From contig WRPG01000031.1 in assembly GCA_009773355.1 (NCBI GenBank), forward strand, positions 1 through 55,374: 55,374 nucleotides of DNA, read 5' to 3'. This DNA is from Limisphaerales bacterium (GTDB lineage: Bacteria; Verrucomicrobiota; Verrucomicrobiia; Limisphaerales; SXTU01). The position numbers were made by a program, and so were the translations under genes. Positions 7,927-16,625 of the stretch are shown here, piece by piece. The notes under the pieces were generated by a model. That model made no database searches. It saw only the letters and a program-made list of their open reading frames with translations, and was not told the DNA's origin. The stretch's first letter is position 1. Each line of letters begins with the position of its first letter.

Positions 7927-9359
7927 AGCTGGCCTTCCATCTCCTGCTGGCCTGTCTGGCGCTCTCCGTCTCCGCCGCGCCCGCCAAGCTCAACGTCGTC
8001 CTCATCCTCGCCGACGACCTCGGCTGGACGGACCTCGCGTGTTTCGGCAGCGACTTCCACGAGACGCCGCACCTCGACCGCCTCGCGCGCGAGGGCATGA
8101 AGTTCACGCAGAACTACTCCGCCTGCACCGTTTGCTCGCCCACGCGCGCGGCGCTCATGACCGGCAAGTATCCCGCGCGCCTGCACATAACCGACTGGAT
8201 TCCCGGCCTCATGCCGGACAATCCGAAGCTGCTCGTGCCCGACTGGTCGAAGCAACTGCCACTCGCCGAGACGACCATCGCGAAGGTTTTTCAGTCCGCT
8301 GGCTATCGCACCGCCAGCATCGGCAAGTGGCATCTCGGCAACGAGGAGTTCTACCCGGAGAAGCACGGCTTCGACGTGAACATCGCGGGCCTCAACGCCG
8401 GCTCGCCGCCAACTTACTTCTCGCCGTGGCGCATCAAGACCATCACCGATGGCCGCGACGGCGATTACCTGACCGACCGGCTCGGCGAGGAGGCCGCCGG
8501 GCTGATTGAGAAATGGCGCGACCAGCCGTTCTTCCTCTACCTCCCGCACTTCGCCGTCCACACGCCGATTCAGGGCCGTGCCGACCTCGTGGCCCAGTAT
8601 CAGCAGAAGCTCAAGCCCGGCCTGCGCCACAAGAATCCCGCCTATGCCGCGATGGTCGAGAGCCTCGACACCGCCGTCGGGCGCGTGCTGACGAAGCTCG
8701 ACGAGCTCAAGCTCGCCGAGCGCACCATTGTCGCGTTCACCGCGGACAACGGCGGCCTCATCACGCGCGCCACGACGACCAACGCCCCGCTGCGTCTCGG
8801 CAAGGCCTCCGCCTACGAGGGCGGCGTGCGCGTGCCGCTGATCGTGCATTGGCCGGGAGTGACGAAGCCCGGCAGCGTCTCGGACACGCCGACGATCACG
8901 ATGGATTTGTTCCCGACACTGCTGGAGGCCGCCGGGTTGAAGCCGCCGCCCGCCACTTCGCCCACCGGCGCTTCCGGTCGCGACGGCGTTAGCCTCGTGC
9001 CCTTGCTGCGCGGCACCAGCAAGCTCACGCGCACGGAACTCTTCTGGCACTACCCGCATCACCAGCACTACCAGCTCGGCGGTGCGACGCCTTACAGCGC
9101 GATTCGATCCGGCGACTTCAAGCTCATCGAGTTCTTCAACGACCTGCACGTCGAGCTTTACAACCTCCGCGAGGACCTCGGCGAAGCGCGCGACCTCGCC
9201 GCCGCGCAGCCGCTGCGGGTCGCCGAACTCCGCGCCCGCCTCCACGCCTGGCGCAAGGAAGTCGGCGCGCAGATGCCCACGCCGAATCCCAATTACAATC
9301 CAGCCAAGCCCGAATACACCCCGACTCCGCCCAAGGCGAAGAAGAAGGGCAAGAAATGA
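7920..9359 (+). CDS. Secreted sulfatase (formylglycine-dependent)
   Basis: 479 residues with a Sec signal peptide (MVKLAFHLLLACLALSVSA). The type I sulfatase signature CSPTR occurs at residues 72-76, with Cys72 the residue expected to be converted to formylglycine; metal-binding Asp pair ADDLGW at 31-36; FVAFTADNGG-like motif present as VAFTADNGGL. The C-terminal DLHVELYNLREDLGEARDLA is typical of bacterial S1 sulfatases. It hydrolyses sulfate esters, probably of polysaccharide or glycolipid, in the periplasm. It overlaps genes on both sides (7 and 4 bases), so it sits in an operon. No anaerobic or FGE maturase gene is seen nearby. Confidence 0.93.
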   Translation: MVKLAFHLLLACLALSVSAAPAKLNVVLILADDLGWTDLACFGSDFHETPHLDRLAREGMKFTQNYSACTVCSPTRAALMTGKYPARLHITDWIPGLMPDNPKLLVPDWSKQLPLAETTIAKVFQSAGYRTASIGKWHLGNEEFYPEKHGFDVNIAGLNAGSPPTYFSPWRIKTITDGRDGDYLTDRLGEEAAGLIEKWRDQPFFLYLPHFAVHTPIQGRADLVAQYQQKLKPGLRHKNPAYAAMVESLDTAVGRVLTKLDELKLAERTIVAFTADNGGLITRATTTNAPLRLGKASAYEGGVRVPLIVHWPGVTKPGSVSDTPTITMDLFPTLLEAAGLKPPPATSPTGASGRDGVSLVPLLRGTSKLTRTELFWHYPHHQHYQLGGATPYSAIRSGDFKLIEFFNDLHVELYNLREDLGEARDLAAAQPLRVAELRARLHAWRKEVGAQMPTPNPNYNPAKPEYTPTPPKAKKKGKK

Positions 9360-10522
9360 GGTGCTTCGCCATGCGCCGCGACTCGCAGACGAATGGGGGA
9401 AAACGAATGGGAACTCTCCCATTCGCCTGCCCCCATTCGTCTGCCAAATCTTCGGGCGCGTTTCGATTGGCTTTCCACACGGTGCTGCTCATGTCTGCCA
9501 GTTTCATTTCTGCGGCGGAACTCACCGGGTGGTCAAAACTGCCTGCGCTGCCGGACAAGGAAGGCTTCGCTTCGATGTTCGCGGGTGCGAGCGGCGGCGC
9601 GCTGCTCGCGGCGGGCGGTGCGAACTTCCCGGACAAGAAGCCGTGGGAGGGCGGGAAGAAGATTTGGCATGACACCATCTTCGTGCTGGAGAAGCCGGAC
9701 GCGCAATGGAAGGTCGCTGGAAAACTGCCGCGTCCGCTCGGCTATGGCGTGAGCGTGACTCACGGTGGCGAGGTCGTGTGCGTGGGCGGCAGCGATGCGG
9801 AACGGCATTATGCTGAGAGCTTCAAAATCGGAACCGTAGTGGCGGGGCCAACGCTCCAACAGTTGAGTCGGGTTAGCCTGATCACGCCCCTGCCCTCGCT
9901 TCCACTCTCGGTCGCAAATGCGTGTGGCGCGCTCCTCGGTGACACACTCTACATCGCCGGTGGCATCGAGAAGCCCGATTCCACCAGCACGCTGAAAAAG
10001 TTTTACGCACTCGACCTCGCCTCGAAGGTTCCGGCGTGGCGTGAACTGGAGCCATGGCCCGGCCCCGCGCGGATGCTCGCGGTCGCGACGGCGCAGGACG
10101 GTTCGTTTTTCCTCGTGAGCGGCGCGGACTTGCACCCCGGCCCGGACGGCAAGGCGGCGCGGACTTACTTGAAGGACGGCTATCGCTACACACCGGGCAA
10201 GGGCTGGAAGCGCATCGCCGATTTGCCGCGCTTTGCCGTCGCCGCGCCTTCACCGGCTCCGACCGTCGGCACGACGCAGTTCCTCGTCATCAGCGGCGAC
10301 GATGCGGCGCAACTCACCGTCAAGCCGACGGAGCACAAAGGCTTTCCGAAGTCTGTCTTGGCCTACGACACGCGCGCCGACCGCTGGACCGAGGTTGCCC
10401 CTACTCCCGCGCCGCGCGTGACCGTGCCGACGGTGCGGTGGAACGGCGCGTGGCTCGTCGTCAGTGGTGAACAAAAGCCCGGCATTCGCTCGCCGGAAGT
10501 CTGGTCGCTCAGACACCCGTAG
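9356..10522 (+). CDS. Kelch-repeat protein, N-acetylneuraminate epimerase (NanM)-like / cyclically permuted mutarotase
   Basis: Kelch beta-propeller with repeats such as GGALLAAGGANFPD, GGEVVCVGGSDAERH, GDTLYIAGGIEKPDS and a closing FLVISGDD. The N-terminal WSKLPALPDKEGFA opening is that of NanM-type mutarotases, which epimerise sialic acid anomers. A Sec signal core (VLLMSASFISAAE) ends about residue 53 from the 9356 start. The start is uncertain: ATG 9356 overlaps the sulfatase stop (ATGA), ATG 9407 lies inside a palindrome at 9385-9444 and ATG 9491 would lose most of the signal peptide. The TAG stop belongs to a repeat at 10519. The presence of sialidases and a NanA-like lyase downstream supports a sialic acid role, but substrate is inference. 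Confidence 0.82.
   Translation: MRCFAMRRDSQTNGGKRMGTLPFACPHSSAKSSGAFRLAFHTVLLMSASFISAAELTGWSKLPALPDKEGFASMFAGASGGALLAAGGANFPDKKPWEGGKKIWHDTIFVLEKPDAQWKVAGKLPRPLGYGVSVTHGGEVVCVGGSDAERHYAESFKIGTVVAGPTLQQLSRVSLITPLPSLPLSVANACGALLGDTLYIAGGIEKPDSTSTLKKFYALDLASKVPAWRELEPWPGPARMLAVATAQDGSFFLVSGADLHPGPDGKAARTYLKDGYRYTPGKGWKRIADLPRFAVAAPSPAPTVGTTQFLVISGDDAAQLTVKPTEHKGFPKSVLAYDTRADRWTEVAPTPAPRVTVPTVRWNGAWLVVSGEQKPGIRSPEVWSLRHP
9385..9444. repeat. Nested perfect inverted repeat inside the 5' end of the kelch gene
   Basis: Outer arms of 15 bases (GCAGACGAATGGGGG at 9385-9399 and its complement at 9430-9444) enclose a second perfect 9-bp palindrome (CGAATGGGA 9404-9412, TCCCATTCG 9417-9425, loop ACTC). 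The element lies upstream of the signal-peptide core and contains one candidate start codon (9407). Confidence 0.85.
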
Positions 10523-10603
10523 CAGCCGACGTAAGGAGGCTCTATTTTTCATGAACGCGCACACATCTCAGACTAGCAAGAGCCTCCTCACGTCGGCTGC
10601 CAC
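10519..10603. repeat. Family A repeat pair in inverted orientation (BIME-like)
   Basis: Left arm 10519-10543 (GTAGCAGCCGACGTAAGGAG and five more bases) and right arm 10579-10603 are inverted copies of the same 25-base unit with a 35-base centre. The left GTAG contributes the TAG stop of the kelch gene (10520-10522). The left arm also contains AAGGAGG 12 bases before the ATG at 10551, and the right arm is translated as the n-region of the next protein. Confidence 0.88.
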
Positions 10604-11864
10604 CGCGTCGAGTGATTCGCGCGCAGTTCTCGCAGCCTGGTTGACTTTCTTCGCCGCAAGCGCCTTCGCTGCGGAGCTGCGCGTCAGCACCGACTTCGAG
10701 GGCGGCTCGGCGAAGGTGGAGGCCATTGACCAGGCGGCGCGCGTCATTCGCTTCATGCCGGACGGCGACCCGCAGCGCGGCTGGGCTTGCTGGTGGTATC
10801 TGCGCGTGGACGGGGCGGCGAAGGGCGAGCGGGTCACGCTGAACCTCGCGGGCAGCGACCGGCCGACACGCAACAACGGCCAGGACACCGACAAGCCTCT
10901 CGCTGCGAGCTGGGCCATGCCCGCCCGCGCGACTTTCTCCACCGACGGCAAGGCGTGGCGACACACCGCTCCCGGCAAGCGCGAGGGCGCGGGCATCCTC
11001 TACGAAGTCACCGGCACCGGCGGGCCGCTGTGGGTCGCCTGGGGGCCGCCCTTCACGCCGCGCGACACGGACGCGCTGCTGGCCGAGGCGGAGAAGAAGC
11101 TGCCTGCCGCGAAGTCCTTCGAACTAGCGCGCACCCGCGAGGGCCGGCCCGTGCGCGGTTTGCGCGTAAGCGAGGCGACCGCGCCGAAGCCGCCGGGCAT
11201 CTGGGTCCACGCGCGGCAGCACGCGTGGGAGAGCGGCGCGTGCTGGGTCGCGCGCGGCTTCACCGAGTGGCTGGTGAGTGATGACGCGGATGCGCGCTGG
11301 CTGCGCGGCCACGCGGAGGTTTTCATCGTGCCCATCATGGACGTGGACAACGCCGCAACCGGCAACGGTGGCAAGGAGGCCGCCCCGCGCGACCACAACC
11401 GCGACTGGGACGACCAGCCGGTCTATCCCGAGGTCGCCGCCGCGCAGCAGCGGTTGCGCGGGTGGGCGAAGGAGCAGCGGCTCGACGTGTTCCTCGACCT
11501 GCACAACCCCGGCCCCGGCGACTTGAAACCGTTTTTCTTCACCGGCCCGCCTGAGTTGCTGACTGAATCCGGACGCGTCAACCGCACGAACTTCCTTGCT
11601 GCCGCACAGGCGCGCATCACCGGCCCGCTCGCGCTCGACCCGAAGCCGCGCGTCACCGGCCCCGCGTATCATCCGCTTTGGAAACAAATCAGCGGCCAGT
11701 GGGTCAACGCGAACGGCAATCCGCACACCGTCTCAATTTGCCTCGAAACCTCGTGGAACACGCCGCATAGCACGACGGATGGCTATCGCACCGTGGGCCA
11801 GCAACTTGGTCAGGCGGTGGCGGACTACGTGCGCACGCGGCCTGCACCGGAGAAACGGGATTGA
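10551..11864 (+). CDS. Secreted M14-family zinc carboxypeptidase
   Basis: 437 residues from ATG 10551. The signal peptide core is AVLAAWLTFFAASAFA with likely cleavage near residue 40. The M14 zinc ligands are visible as HxxE in ARQHAWESG and a third His in FLDLHNPG; the substrate-carboxylate region appears as DHNRDW and a conserved Glu near the end in ICLETSW. An N-terminal beta domain (about residues 42-165) precedes the peptidase, as in AGBL/cytosolic-type M14 members. The first 20 or so residues are encoded by the right arm of the repeat at 10519-10603 (SLLTSAAT), so the element has extended the signal n-region. It likely trims peptides or glycopeptides outside the cytoplasm. Confidence 0.87.
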   Translation: MNAHTSQTSKSLLTSAATASSDSRAVLAAWLTFFAASAFAAELRVSTDFEGGSAKVEAIDQAARVIRFMPDGDPQRGWACWWYLRVDGAAKGERVTLNLAGSDRPTRNNGQDTDKPLAASWAMPARATFSTDGKAWRHTAPGKREGAGILYEVTGTGGPLWVAWGPPFTPRDTDALLAEAEKKLPAAKSFELARTREGRPVRGLRVSEATAPKPPGIWVHARQHAWESGACWVARGFTEWLVSDDADARWLRGHAEVFIVPIMDVDNAATGNGGKEAAPRDHNRDWDDQPVYPEVAAAQQRLRGWAKEQRLDVFLDLHNPGPGDLKPFFFTGPPELLTESGRVNRTNFLAAAQARITGPLALDPKPRVTGPAYHPLWKQISGQWVNANGNPHTVSICLETSWNTPHSTTDGYRTVGQQLGQAVADYVRTRPAPEKRD

Positions 11865-11908
11865 AGCGCGTGGGCCGGTGGGCTTTGCTGGGCGCAGTCA
11901 CCGTTGCC

Positions 11909-14020
11909 ATGAAGTTCATCGTTTCCCCCGCATCGCGCCTCGCGCAGTTCACCCTGCTCCTGTTCTGCGTCATCGGCCTGCGTGCCGCTGACGCGCCGAA
12001 GCTGGAGCGCCTCAAATACAACCATCCCGGCCTTGTCGTGGACCTCGGCGTCGGCTTGTGGGCATGGCCGCTGCCGATGGACTTCGATGGCGATGGCGAC
12101 CTCGACCTCGTCGTCAACTGCCCGGACAAGCCTTACAACGGCGTTTACTTCTTTGAGAACGCGAGCGGCGACACGGCGAAGAACAAGCTGCCGGTGTTCA
12201 AGCCGGGCCGTCGCATCAGCAAGGGCTTGCAGAACGTGCAGGTCAGTTACGTGAACGGAAAGCCGGTCGTGCTCACGCCGGGCAACGCGCACCCGGACTT
12301 CCTCAAGACCGGCCTCGACAAGGCGGTGAAGCTGCCGCTGCCGGCGAACATCCACCCGAACAAAGTCCGCGCGAACATGTGGCGCTCGGTGGACTACGAC
12401 GGCGATGGCACGCAGGACTTGCTCATCGGCGTCGGCGACTGGACGGAATACGTCTGGGACAACGCCTACGACGCGAGCGGTCAGTGGACCAACGGGCCGT
12501 TGCGCGGGTTCGTGTATTTCGCACGCAGCACGGGCACGGCGGAGAAGCCGGCTTACGACAAGCCGGTGAAGATTCTCGCGGGCGGCAAGCCGCTGGAGAC
12601 CTTCGGCTGGCCGTCGCCGAACTGCGCGGACTTCGATGGCGACGGAGACTTGGATTTGTTGTGCGGTGAGTTCCTCGATGGCTTCACCTACTTCGAGAAT
12701 GTCGGCACGCGCACCGCGCCGAAGTATGCGTCGGGGCGGAGGCTCACAGTGCCGGCGGATGCGAAAGGACCGATGTATCCCGCCGCGTGGCTCGCGGAGA
12801 AAGAGAGTCAGAGCCTCCTCACGTCGGCTGCTACCGGAGGGAAGCCACGCCCGCTCACGATGGACTTGCAGATGATTACGCCGACGGCGATTGACTGGGA
12901 CAAGGACGGCGACCTCGACCTCGTCGTGGGCGACGAGGACGGGCGCGTGGCGTTCATCGAGAACACCGGCAAGTTCACCGCCGACCGCACGCCGCAGTTC
13001 CTCCCGCCGCGCTACTTCCAGCAGGTGGCCGACGACGTGAAGTTCGGCGCGCTCGCCACGCCGGTCGGTTTCGATTGGGACGGCGACGGCGACACGGACA
13101 TCATCTGCGGCAACACGGCGGGCTACATAGCGTTCTTCGAGAATCTCTCGGGGCCGCGCGTGGAGAAGCCCAAGTGGGCCGCGCCGAAGCTGCTCGAAGC
13201 GGGCGGCAAAGTGATTCGCCCGATGGCTGGCTACAACGGCAGCATCCAAGGGCCGTGCGAGGCGAAGTGGGGTTACACCACGCAGACCGTGGCGGACTGG
13301 GATGGCGACGGTTTGCCCGACCTCATCGTGAACTCCATCCTCGGCAAGGTGGAGTGGTATCGGAACACCGGCCCGCGCAAGTCGCCGGAGCTATCCGCTG
13401 CGCAGCCCATCGAGGTCGAGTGGAACGGCGCGCAGCCCAAGCTCAGTTACGGCTGGCTACGACCCGACGGCAAGGCGTTGCTCACGCAGTGGCGCACCAC
13501 GCCCGTCGCGGTGGATTGGAACAAGGATGGCCTGATGGACCTCGTGATGCTGGACCAGGAAGGCTACCTCGCGTTTTTCGAGCGGGCGAAGCGCGGCGGC
13601 CAGCTCGTGCTGCTCCACCCGAAGCGCGTTCTCTGCGCCGACCTTTCCGAGCCGGTGGCCAAAGCCGCCGCCGGGACCAAGGCCCGCACCCCCATCGCCA
13701 TGAATCCCCGGCAGCCGATTCGCCCGAACGCCGGCCTCGCAGGCAAGAGCGGGCGCCGGAAAATTTGCCTCGTGGACTGGGATGGCGATGCGAGGCTCGA
13801 CATCCTGTTGAACTCCGCCAACGCGAACCTCCTGCGCCAGACCGCCAGTGCCGACGGCAAATGGTTCTTCCGCGACCAAGGCCTTCTCGTGGACGACAAC
13901 ATCGAGGGCCACGATGTCAGCCCGACCACGGTGGACTTCAACGGCGACGGCATCCCCGATTTCCTTGGCGGCGCGGAGGACGGGCGGTTTTACTACCTGC
14001 GCAACCCGCGCACGCGCTGA
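11909..14020 (+). CDS. Secreted FG-GAP/VCBS-repeat beta-propeller protein
   Basis: 703 residues with a Sec signal (MKFIVSPASRLAQFTLLLF, then LRAAD). At least nine FG-GAP-type calcium-binding loops are visible, including DFDGDGDLDLVVN, DYDGDGTQDLLIG, DFDGDGDLDLLCG, DWDKDGDLDLVVG, DWDGDGDTDIICG, DWDGDGLPDLIVN, DWNKDGLMDLVML, DWDGDARLDILLN and DFNGDGIPDFLGG. Such propellers bind ligands or partners; no catalytic domain is seen. ATG 11909 is preferred because it directly precedes the signal peptide; a TTG at 11861 overlapping the M14 stop is an alternative. A family A repeat is inserted in frame at residues about 301-309 (SLLTSAAT). Likely an adhesin or glycan-binding component of the block. Confidence 0.85.
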   Translation: MKFIVSPASRLAQFTLLLFCVIGLRAADAPKLERLKYNHPGLVVDLGVGLWAWPLPMDFDGDGDLDLVVNCPDKPYNGVYFFENASGDTAKNKLPVFKPGRRISKGLQNVQVSYVNGKPVVLTPGNAHPDFLKTGLDKAVKLPLPANIHPNKVRANMWRSVDYDGDGTQDLLIGVGDWTEYVWDNAYDASGQWTNGPLRGFVYFARSTGTAEKPAYDKPVKILAGGKPLETFGWPSPNCADFDGDGDLDLLCGEFLDGFTYFENVGTRTAPKYASGRRLTVPADAKGPMYPAAWLAEKESQSLLTSAATGGKPRPLTMDLQMITPTAIDWDKDGDLDLVVGDEDGRVAFIENTGKFTADRTPQFLPPRYFQQVADDVKFGALATPVGFDWDGDGDTDIICGNTAGYIAFFENLSGPRVEKPKWAAPKLLEAGGKVIRPMAGYNGSIQGPCEAKWGYTTQTVADWDGDGLPDLIVNSILGKVEWYRNTGPRKSPELSAAQPIEVEWNGAQPKLSYGWLRPDGKALLTQWRTTPVAVDWNKDGLMDLVMLDQEGYLAFFERAKRGGQLVLLHPKRVLCADLSEPVAKAAAGTKARTPIAMNPRQPIRPNAGLAGKSGRRKICLVDWDGDARLDILLNSANANLLRQTASADGKWFFRDQGLLVDDNIEGHDVSPTTVDFNGDGIPDFLGGAEDGRFYYLRNPRTR
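12810..12834 (-). repeat. Family A repeat inserted in frame within the FG-GAP gene
   Basis: A 25-base copy identical in sequence to the complement of the 49132-49156 gene-strand copy (AGAGCCTCCTCACGTCGGCT then GCTAC). It is read as SLLTSAAT, the same reading frame as in the M14 gene, between propeller blades 4 and 5. Confidence 0.85.
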
Positions 14021-14045
14021 ACTCGCAGTCACCATTGTAAATGAC

Positions 14046-15371
14046 ATGAAACTCCTGTTCTCCCTCCTCCTCTGCCTCGCCACCGTCGCGTGTGCCCAGC
14101 CGATTGTTGGCGGCTTCAGCCCGGTCGCGTCCACGGACGCGGAGGCACTTGCGGCAGCGAAGTTCGCGGTTGCCAAGCAGGATGCGAAGCTCACCTTCCA
14201 AGCGCTCGACAAAGCCGCGCATCAGGTCGTCGCCGGCATGAACTACCGCCTCAACTTGCGCGTGCTCGACGCCGGCAAAGCCCGCCCCGCCGAGGCCGTC
14301 GTGTGGCGCAAGCTCGGCAACGCGGGTCACGAATTGACCTCGTGGAAGTGGCTCGATGCCCCGCTGCCCGCCGCCGTGCTCAAGACCGAGTTCATCTACG
14401 AGACCGCGCCGTTCCCGTCGTGCCACGCCTCGACCATCGCGGAGTTGCCGGGCGGCGGCCTCGTGACCGCGTGGTTCGGCGGGACGCGCGAGAAGCATCC
14501 TGACGTGGGCATCTGGGTCTCGCGGCAGGAGGGCGGCAAGTGGAGCGCGCCCGTCGAGGTCGCCAACGGCGTGCAGCCGCCGAAGTCCGACGGCACGCCC
14601 GTGCGCCATCCGACGTGGAACCCCGTGCTCTTTCAGCCGAAGACCGGCCCGCTGCTGCTCTTCTACAAGGTCGGCCCCAGTCCCAGCACCTGGTGGGGCG
14701 AGTTGCGCCGCTCGACCGACGGCGGCAAGACTTGGAGCGCCGCCCAACGCCTGGAAGCCGAATGCGTCGGCCCCATCAAGAACAAGCCCGTGCAGCTTCC
14801 GAATGGCGACCTGCTCAGTCCGTCGAGCAGCGAGCACGACGGCTGGCGCGCCCACTTCGAGCGCTCGCGCGACCTCGGCAAGACTTGGGAAGTGATTGGC
14901 CCGGCCAACGACGGCAAGGCCATCAGCGCCATCCAGCCGAGCATCCTGTTCCTCGGCGGCGACAAGCTCCTCGCGCTCGGACGCACGCGGCAGGGCAAGC
15001 TGTTTCAAGTCGGCTCCGACGACCTCGGCAAAACTTGGGGCGCGATGTCGCTCACCGCGTTGCCCAATCCCAGCTCCGGCACCGACGCCGTGACGCTGCG
15101 GGATGGTCGGCACTTGCTCATCTACAACCACGTTGCCAAGGGCCGATCGCCGCTGAACCTCGCTGTGTCGAAAGACGGCAAGACCTGGCAGGCCGCGCTC
15201 GTGCTGGAGAACGAACCGGGCGAATACAGCTACCCCGCCATCATCCAGACCCGCGACGGCCTCGTCCATGCGACGTGGACTTGGAAGCGCCAGAAGGTGA
15301 AGCACGCGGTCATTGACCCGGCGAAGCTCCAGCCCCGCGACTTCGTCAACGGCGAGTGGCCGAAGCCGTAG
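14046..15371 (+). CDS. Secreted cystatin-domain/sialidase-like fusion protein
   Basis: 441 residues: signal peptide (MKLLFSLLLCLATVACA), a cystatin-like domain at about 20-105, and a BNR/sialidase propeller at about 115-441. The cystatin part starts IVGGFSPV, has an alpha-helix AEALAAAKFAVAKQ and the diagnostic QVVAG at residues 60-64 followed by MNYRLNLRV. The sialidase part has Asp-box motifs STDGGKTWS, SRDLGKTWE, SDDLGKTWG and SKDGKTWQ, and a FPSCHASTIAELPGG opening. Cystatins inhibit C1A cysteine proteases; BNR sialidases release sialic acid or related sugars. The TAG stop at 15369-15371 lies in a GTAG-headed repeat. Spacing of 25 bases to the FG-GAP gene suggests the same operon. Enzyme specificity is not determined. 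Confidence 0.85.
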   Translation: MKLLFSLLLCLATVACAQPIVGGFSPVASTDAEALAAAKFAVAKQDAKLTFQALDKAAHQVVAGMNYRLNLRVLDAGKARPAEAVVWRKLGNAGHELTSWKWLDAPLPAAVLKTEFIYETAPFPSCHASTIAELPGGGLVTAWFGGTREKHPDVGIWVSRQEGGKWSAPVEVANGVQPPKSDGTPVRHPTWNPVLFQPKTGPLLLFYKVGPSPSTWWGELRRSTDGGKTWSAAQRLEAECVGPIKNKPVQLPNGDLLSPSSSEHDGWRAHFERSRDLGKTWEVIGPANDGKAISAIQPSILFLGGDKLLALGRTRQGKLFQVGSDDLGKTWGAMSLTALPNPSSGTDAVTLRDGRHLLIYNHVAKGRSPLNLAVSKDGKTWQAALVLENEPGEYSYPAIIQTRDGLVHATWTWKRQKVKHAVIDPAKLQPRDFVNGEWPKP

Positions 15372-15584
15372 CACGACTTTCCAAAGTCGAGTTCCCCGAC
15401 GTCGTGCCGGCGATTTGCAATCGCCGCGTTGCGGGTGGACTCATCGAGACGCGCCGGAACTGCTTTTCCCCACTGACGGCGGTTGCAAACCGCCGGCACG
15501 GGCCAACGGCGACCACGGCCCGTCGCGACATTGGAATGTCGCGCCACATTCCCATCATTGACCCGCCGCCGCTCCTCGTCCTAC
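15368..15584. repeat. Composite nested inverted repeats (REP/BIME-like cluster)
   Basis: Outer hairpins: GTAGCACGACTTTCCAAAGT (from 15368, stem CGACTTT/AAAGTCG) and its inverted relative around 15524-15547 (CGACATTGGAATGTCG). Inner pair: CGTGCCGGCGATTTGCAATC from 15403 (stem CGGCGATT/AATCGCCG) and inverted CGGCGGTTGCAAACCGCCGG ending near 15501. A further CTAC boundary ends at 15584. This fills nearly the whole 250-base spacer between the fusion gene and the esterase; no gene is seen there. Confidence 0.8.
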
Positions 15585-15621
15585 AAACTGCTCGCGCCCG
15601 CACTCCAGACCAGCCACCGCC

Positions 15622-16611
15622 ATGAAATCATTCCTCCTCCTCGCCGCCCTGCTCGCCGCGCCGCTCGCGTTGCCCGCCCAGCCGGCACCCAAGCCCTTCA
15701 CCCTGCCCGCCGGCATCCGCATGGAGAAGGACCTCGCCTACATCCCCAACGGCGACGCGGCGCAGAAGCTCGACCTTTACCTGCCGGAGAAGCCGGCCGA
15801 CAAGCCGCTCCCGCTCATCGTCCACATCCACGGCGGCGGCTGGCGGGGCGGCAACAAGTTCCCCTGTCCCGTGACGGGCATGGTGCTCAAGGGCTACGTC
15901 GTGGCCAGCGTCGAGTATCGCTTCAGCCAGAAGGCGATTTTTCCCGCGCAGATTCAGGACTGCCAGGCCGCGCTCCGTTGGCTGCGCGCGCGCAGCAAGG
16001 AATACGGCTTCGACCCGAACCGCGTCGGCGTCATCGGCGGCTCGGCGGGCGGGCACCTCTCGGCGCTCGTCGGCACGGCGGGCGGGAAGAAGGCCTTCGC
16101 GCCGGTTGGCGGCCACGAGGAGCAGTCCGACCGCGTGCAGGCCGTGTGCGACATTTACGGCCCGGCGGACTTCAGCACCGTCATGCAACAGGCGGCGGAG
16201 GACAGGAACGTGAAGAACATCTTCCAGTGGAACACGCCCGGCGACCCCTACTCCGGGCTCATCGGCACCCGGCTCGATGACAAGCCCAAGGCCGACGCTG
16301 TCAGCCCCGTGCATTACGTGAGCCGGGACAACCCGCCCTTCCTCATCCTCCACGGCACGCACGACGCCCTCGTGCCGCTGGCCCAGAGCGAGCAGTTCGC
16401 CGCCGCGCTCAAGGCGAAAGGCGTGGAAGTCTGGCTGCAAAAGCTCCCCGGCTCCGGCCACGGCGGCCCCGCGTTTGGCAAGCCTGCGGTGCAGAAGCTC
16501 ACGCAGGATTTCTTCGACAAGCATCTCAAGGGCGCGGACGTGAAGCTTGCGCTCGTTCCGGAAGTGGAACTGGCGGTGGAGCCGCCGAAGCCGAAGCCTG
16601 CTGCGAAGTGA
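15622..16611 (+). CDS. Secreted alpha/beta-hydrolase esterase (BD-FAE/acetyl-xylan-esterase-like)
   Basis: 329 residues with a Sec signal (MKSFLLLAALLAAPLALPAQ). Esterase motifs are the oxyanion-hole HIHGGGW, the nucleophile elbow GGSAGG, an acid loop HGTHDALVP and the catalytic His in GSGHGG. NGDAAQKLDLYLPE is typical of carbohydrate esterases of the BD-FAE/COesterase type that remove acetyl or feruloyl groups. The tail is Pro/Lys-rich. It lies in the glycan-degradation block between two repeat clusters, so it may be separately transcribed. O-acetyl sialic acid or another acylated glycan is a plausible but unproven substrate. Confidence 0.86.
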   Translation: MKSFLLLAALLAAPLALPAQPAPKPFTLPAGIRMEKDLAYIPNGDAAQKLDLYLPEKPADKPLPLIVHIHGGGWRGGNKFPCPVTGMVLKGYVVASVEYRFSQKAIFPAQIQDCQAALRWLRARSKEYGFDPNRVGVIGGSAGGHLSALVGTAGGKKAFAPVGGHEEQSDRVQAVCDIYGPADFSTVMQQAAEDRNVKNIFQWNTPGDPYSGLIGTRLDDKPKADAVSPVHYVSRDNPPFLILHGTHDALVPLAQSEQFAAALKAKGVEVWLQKLPGSGHGGPAFGKPAVQKLTQDFFDKHLKGADVKLALVPEVELAVEPPKPKPAAK

Positions 16612-16625
16612 CGCCCACCGCCCAG

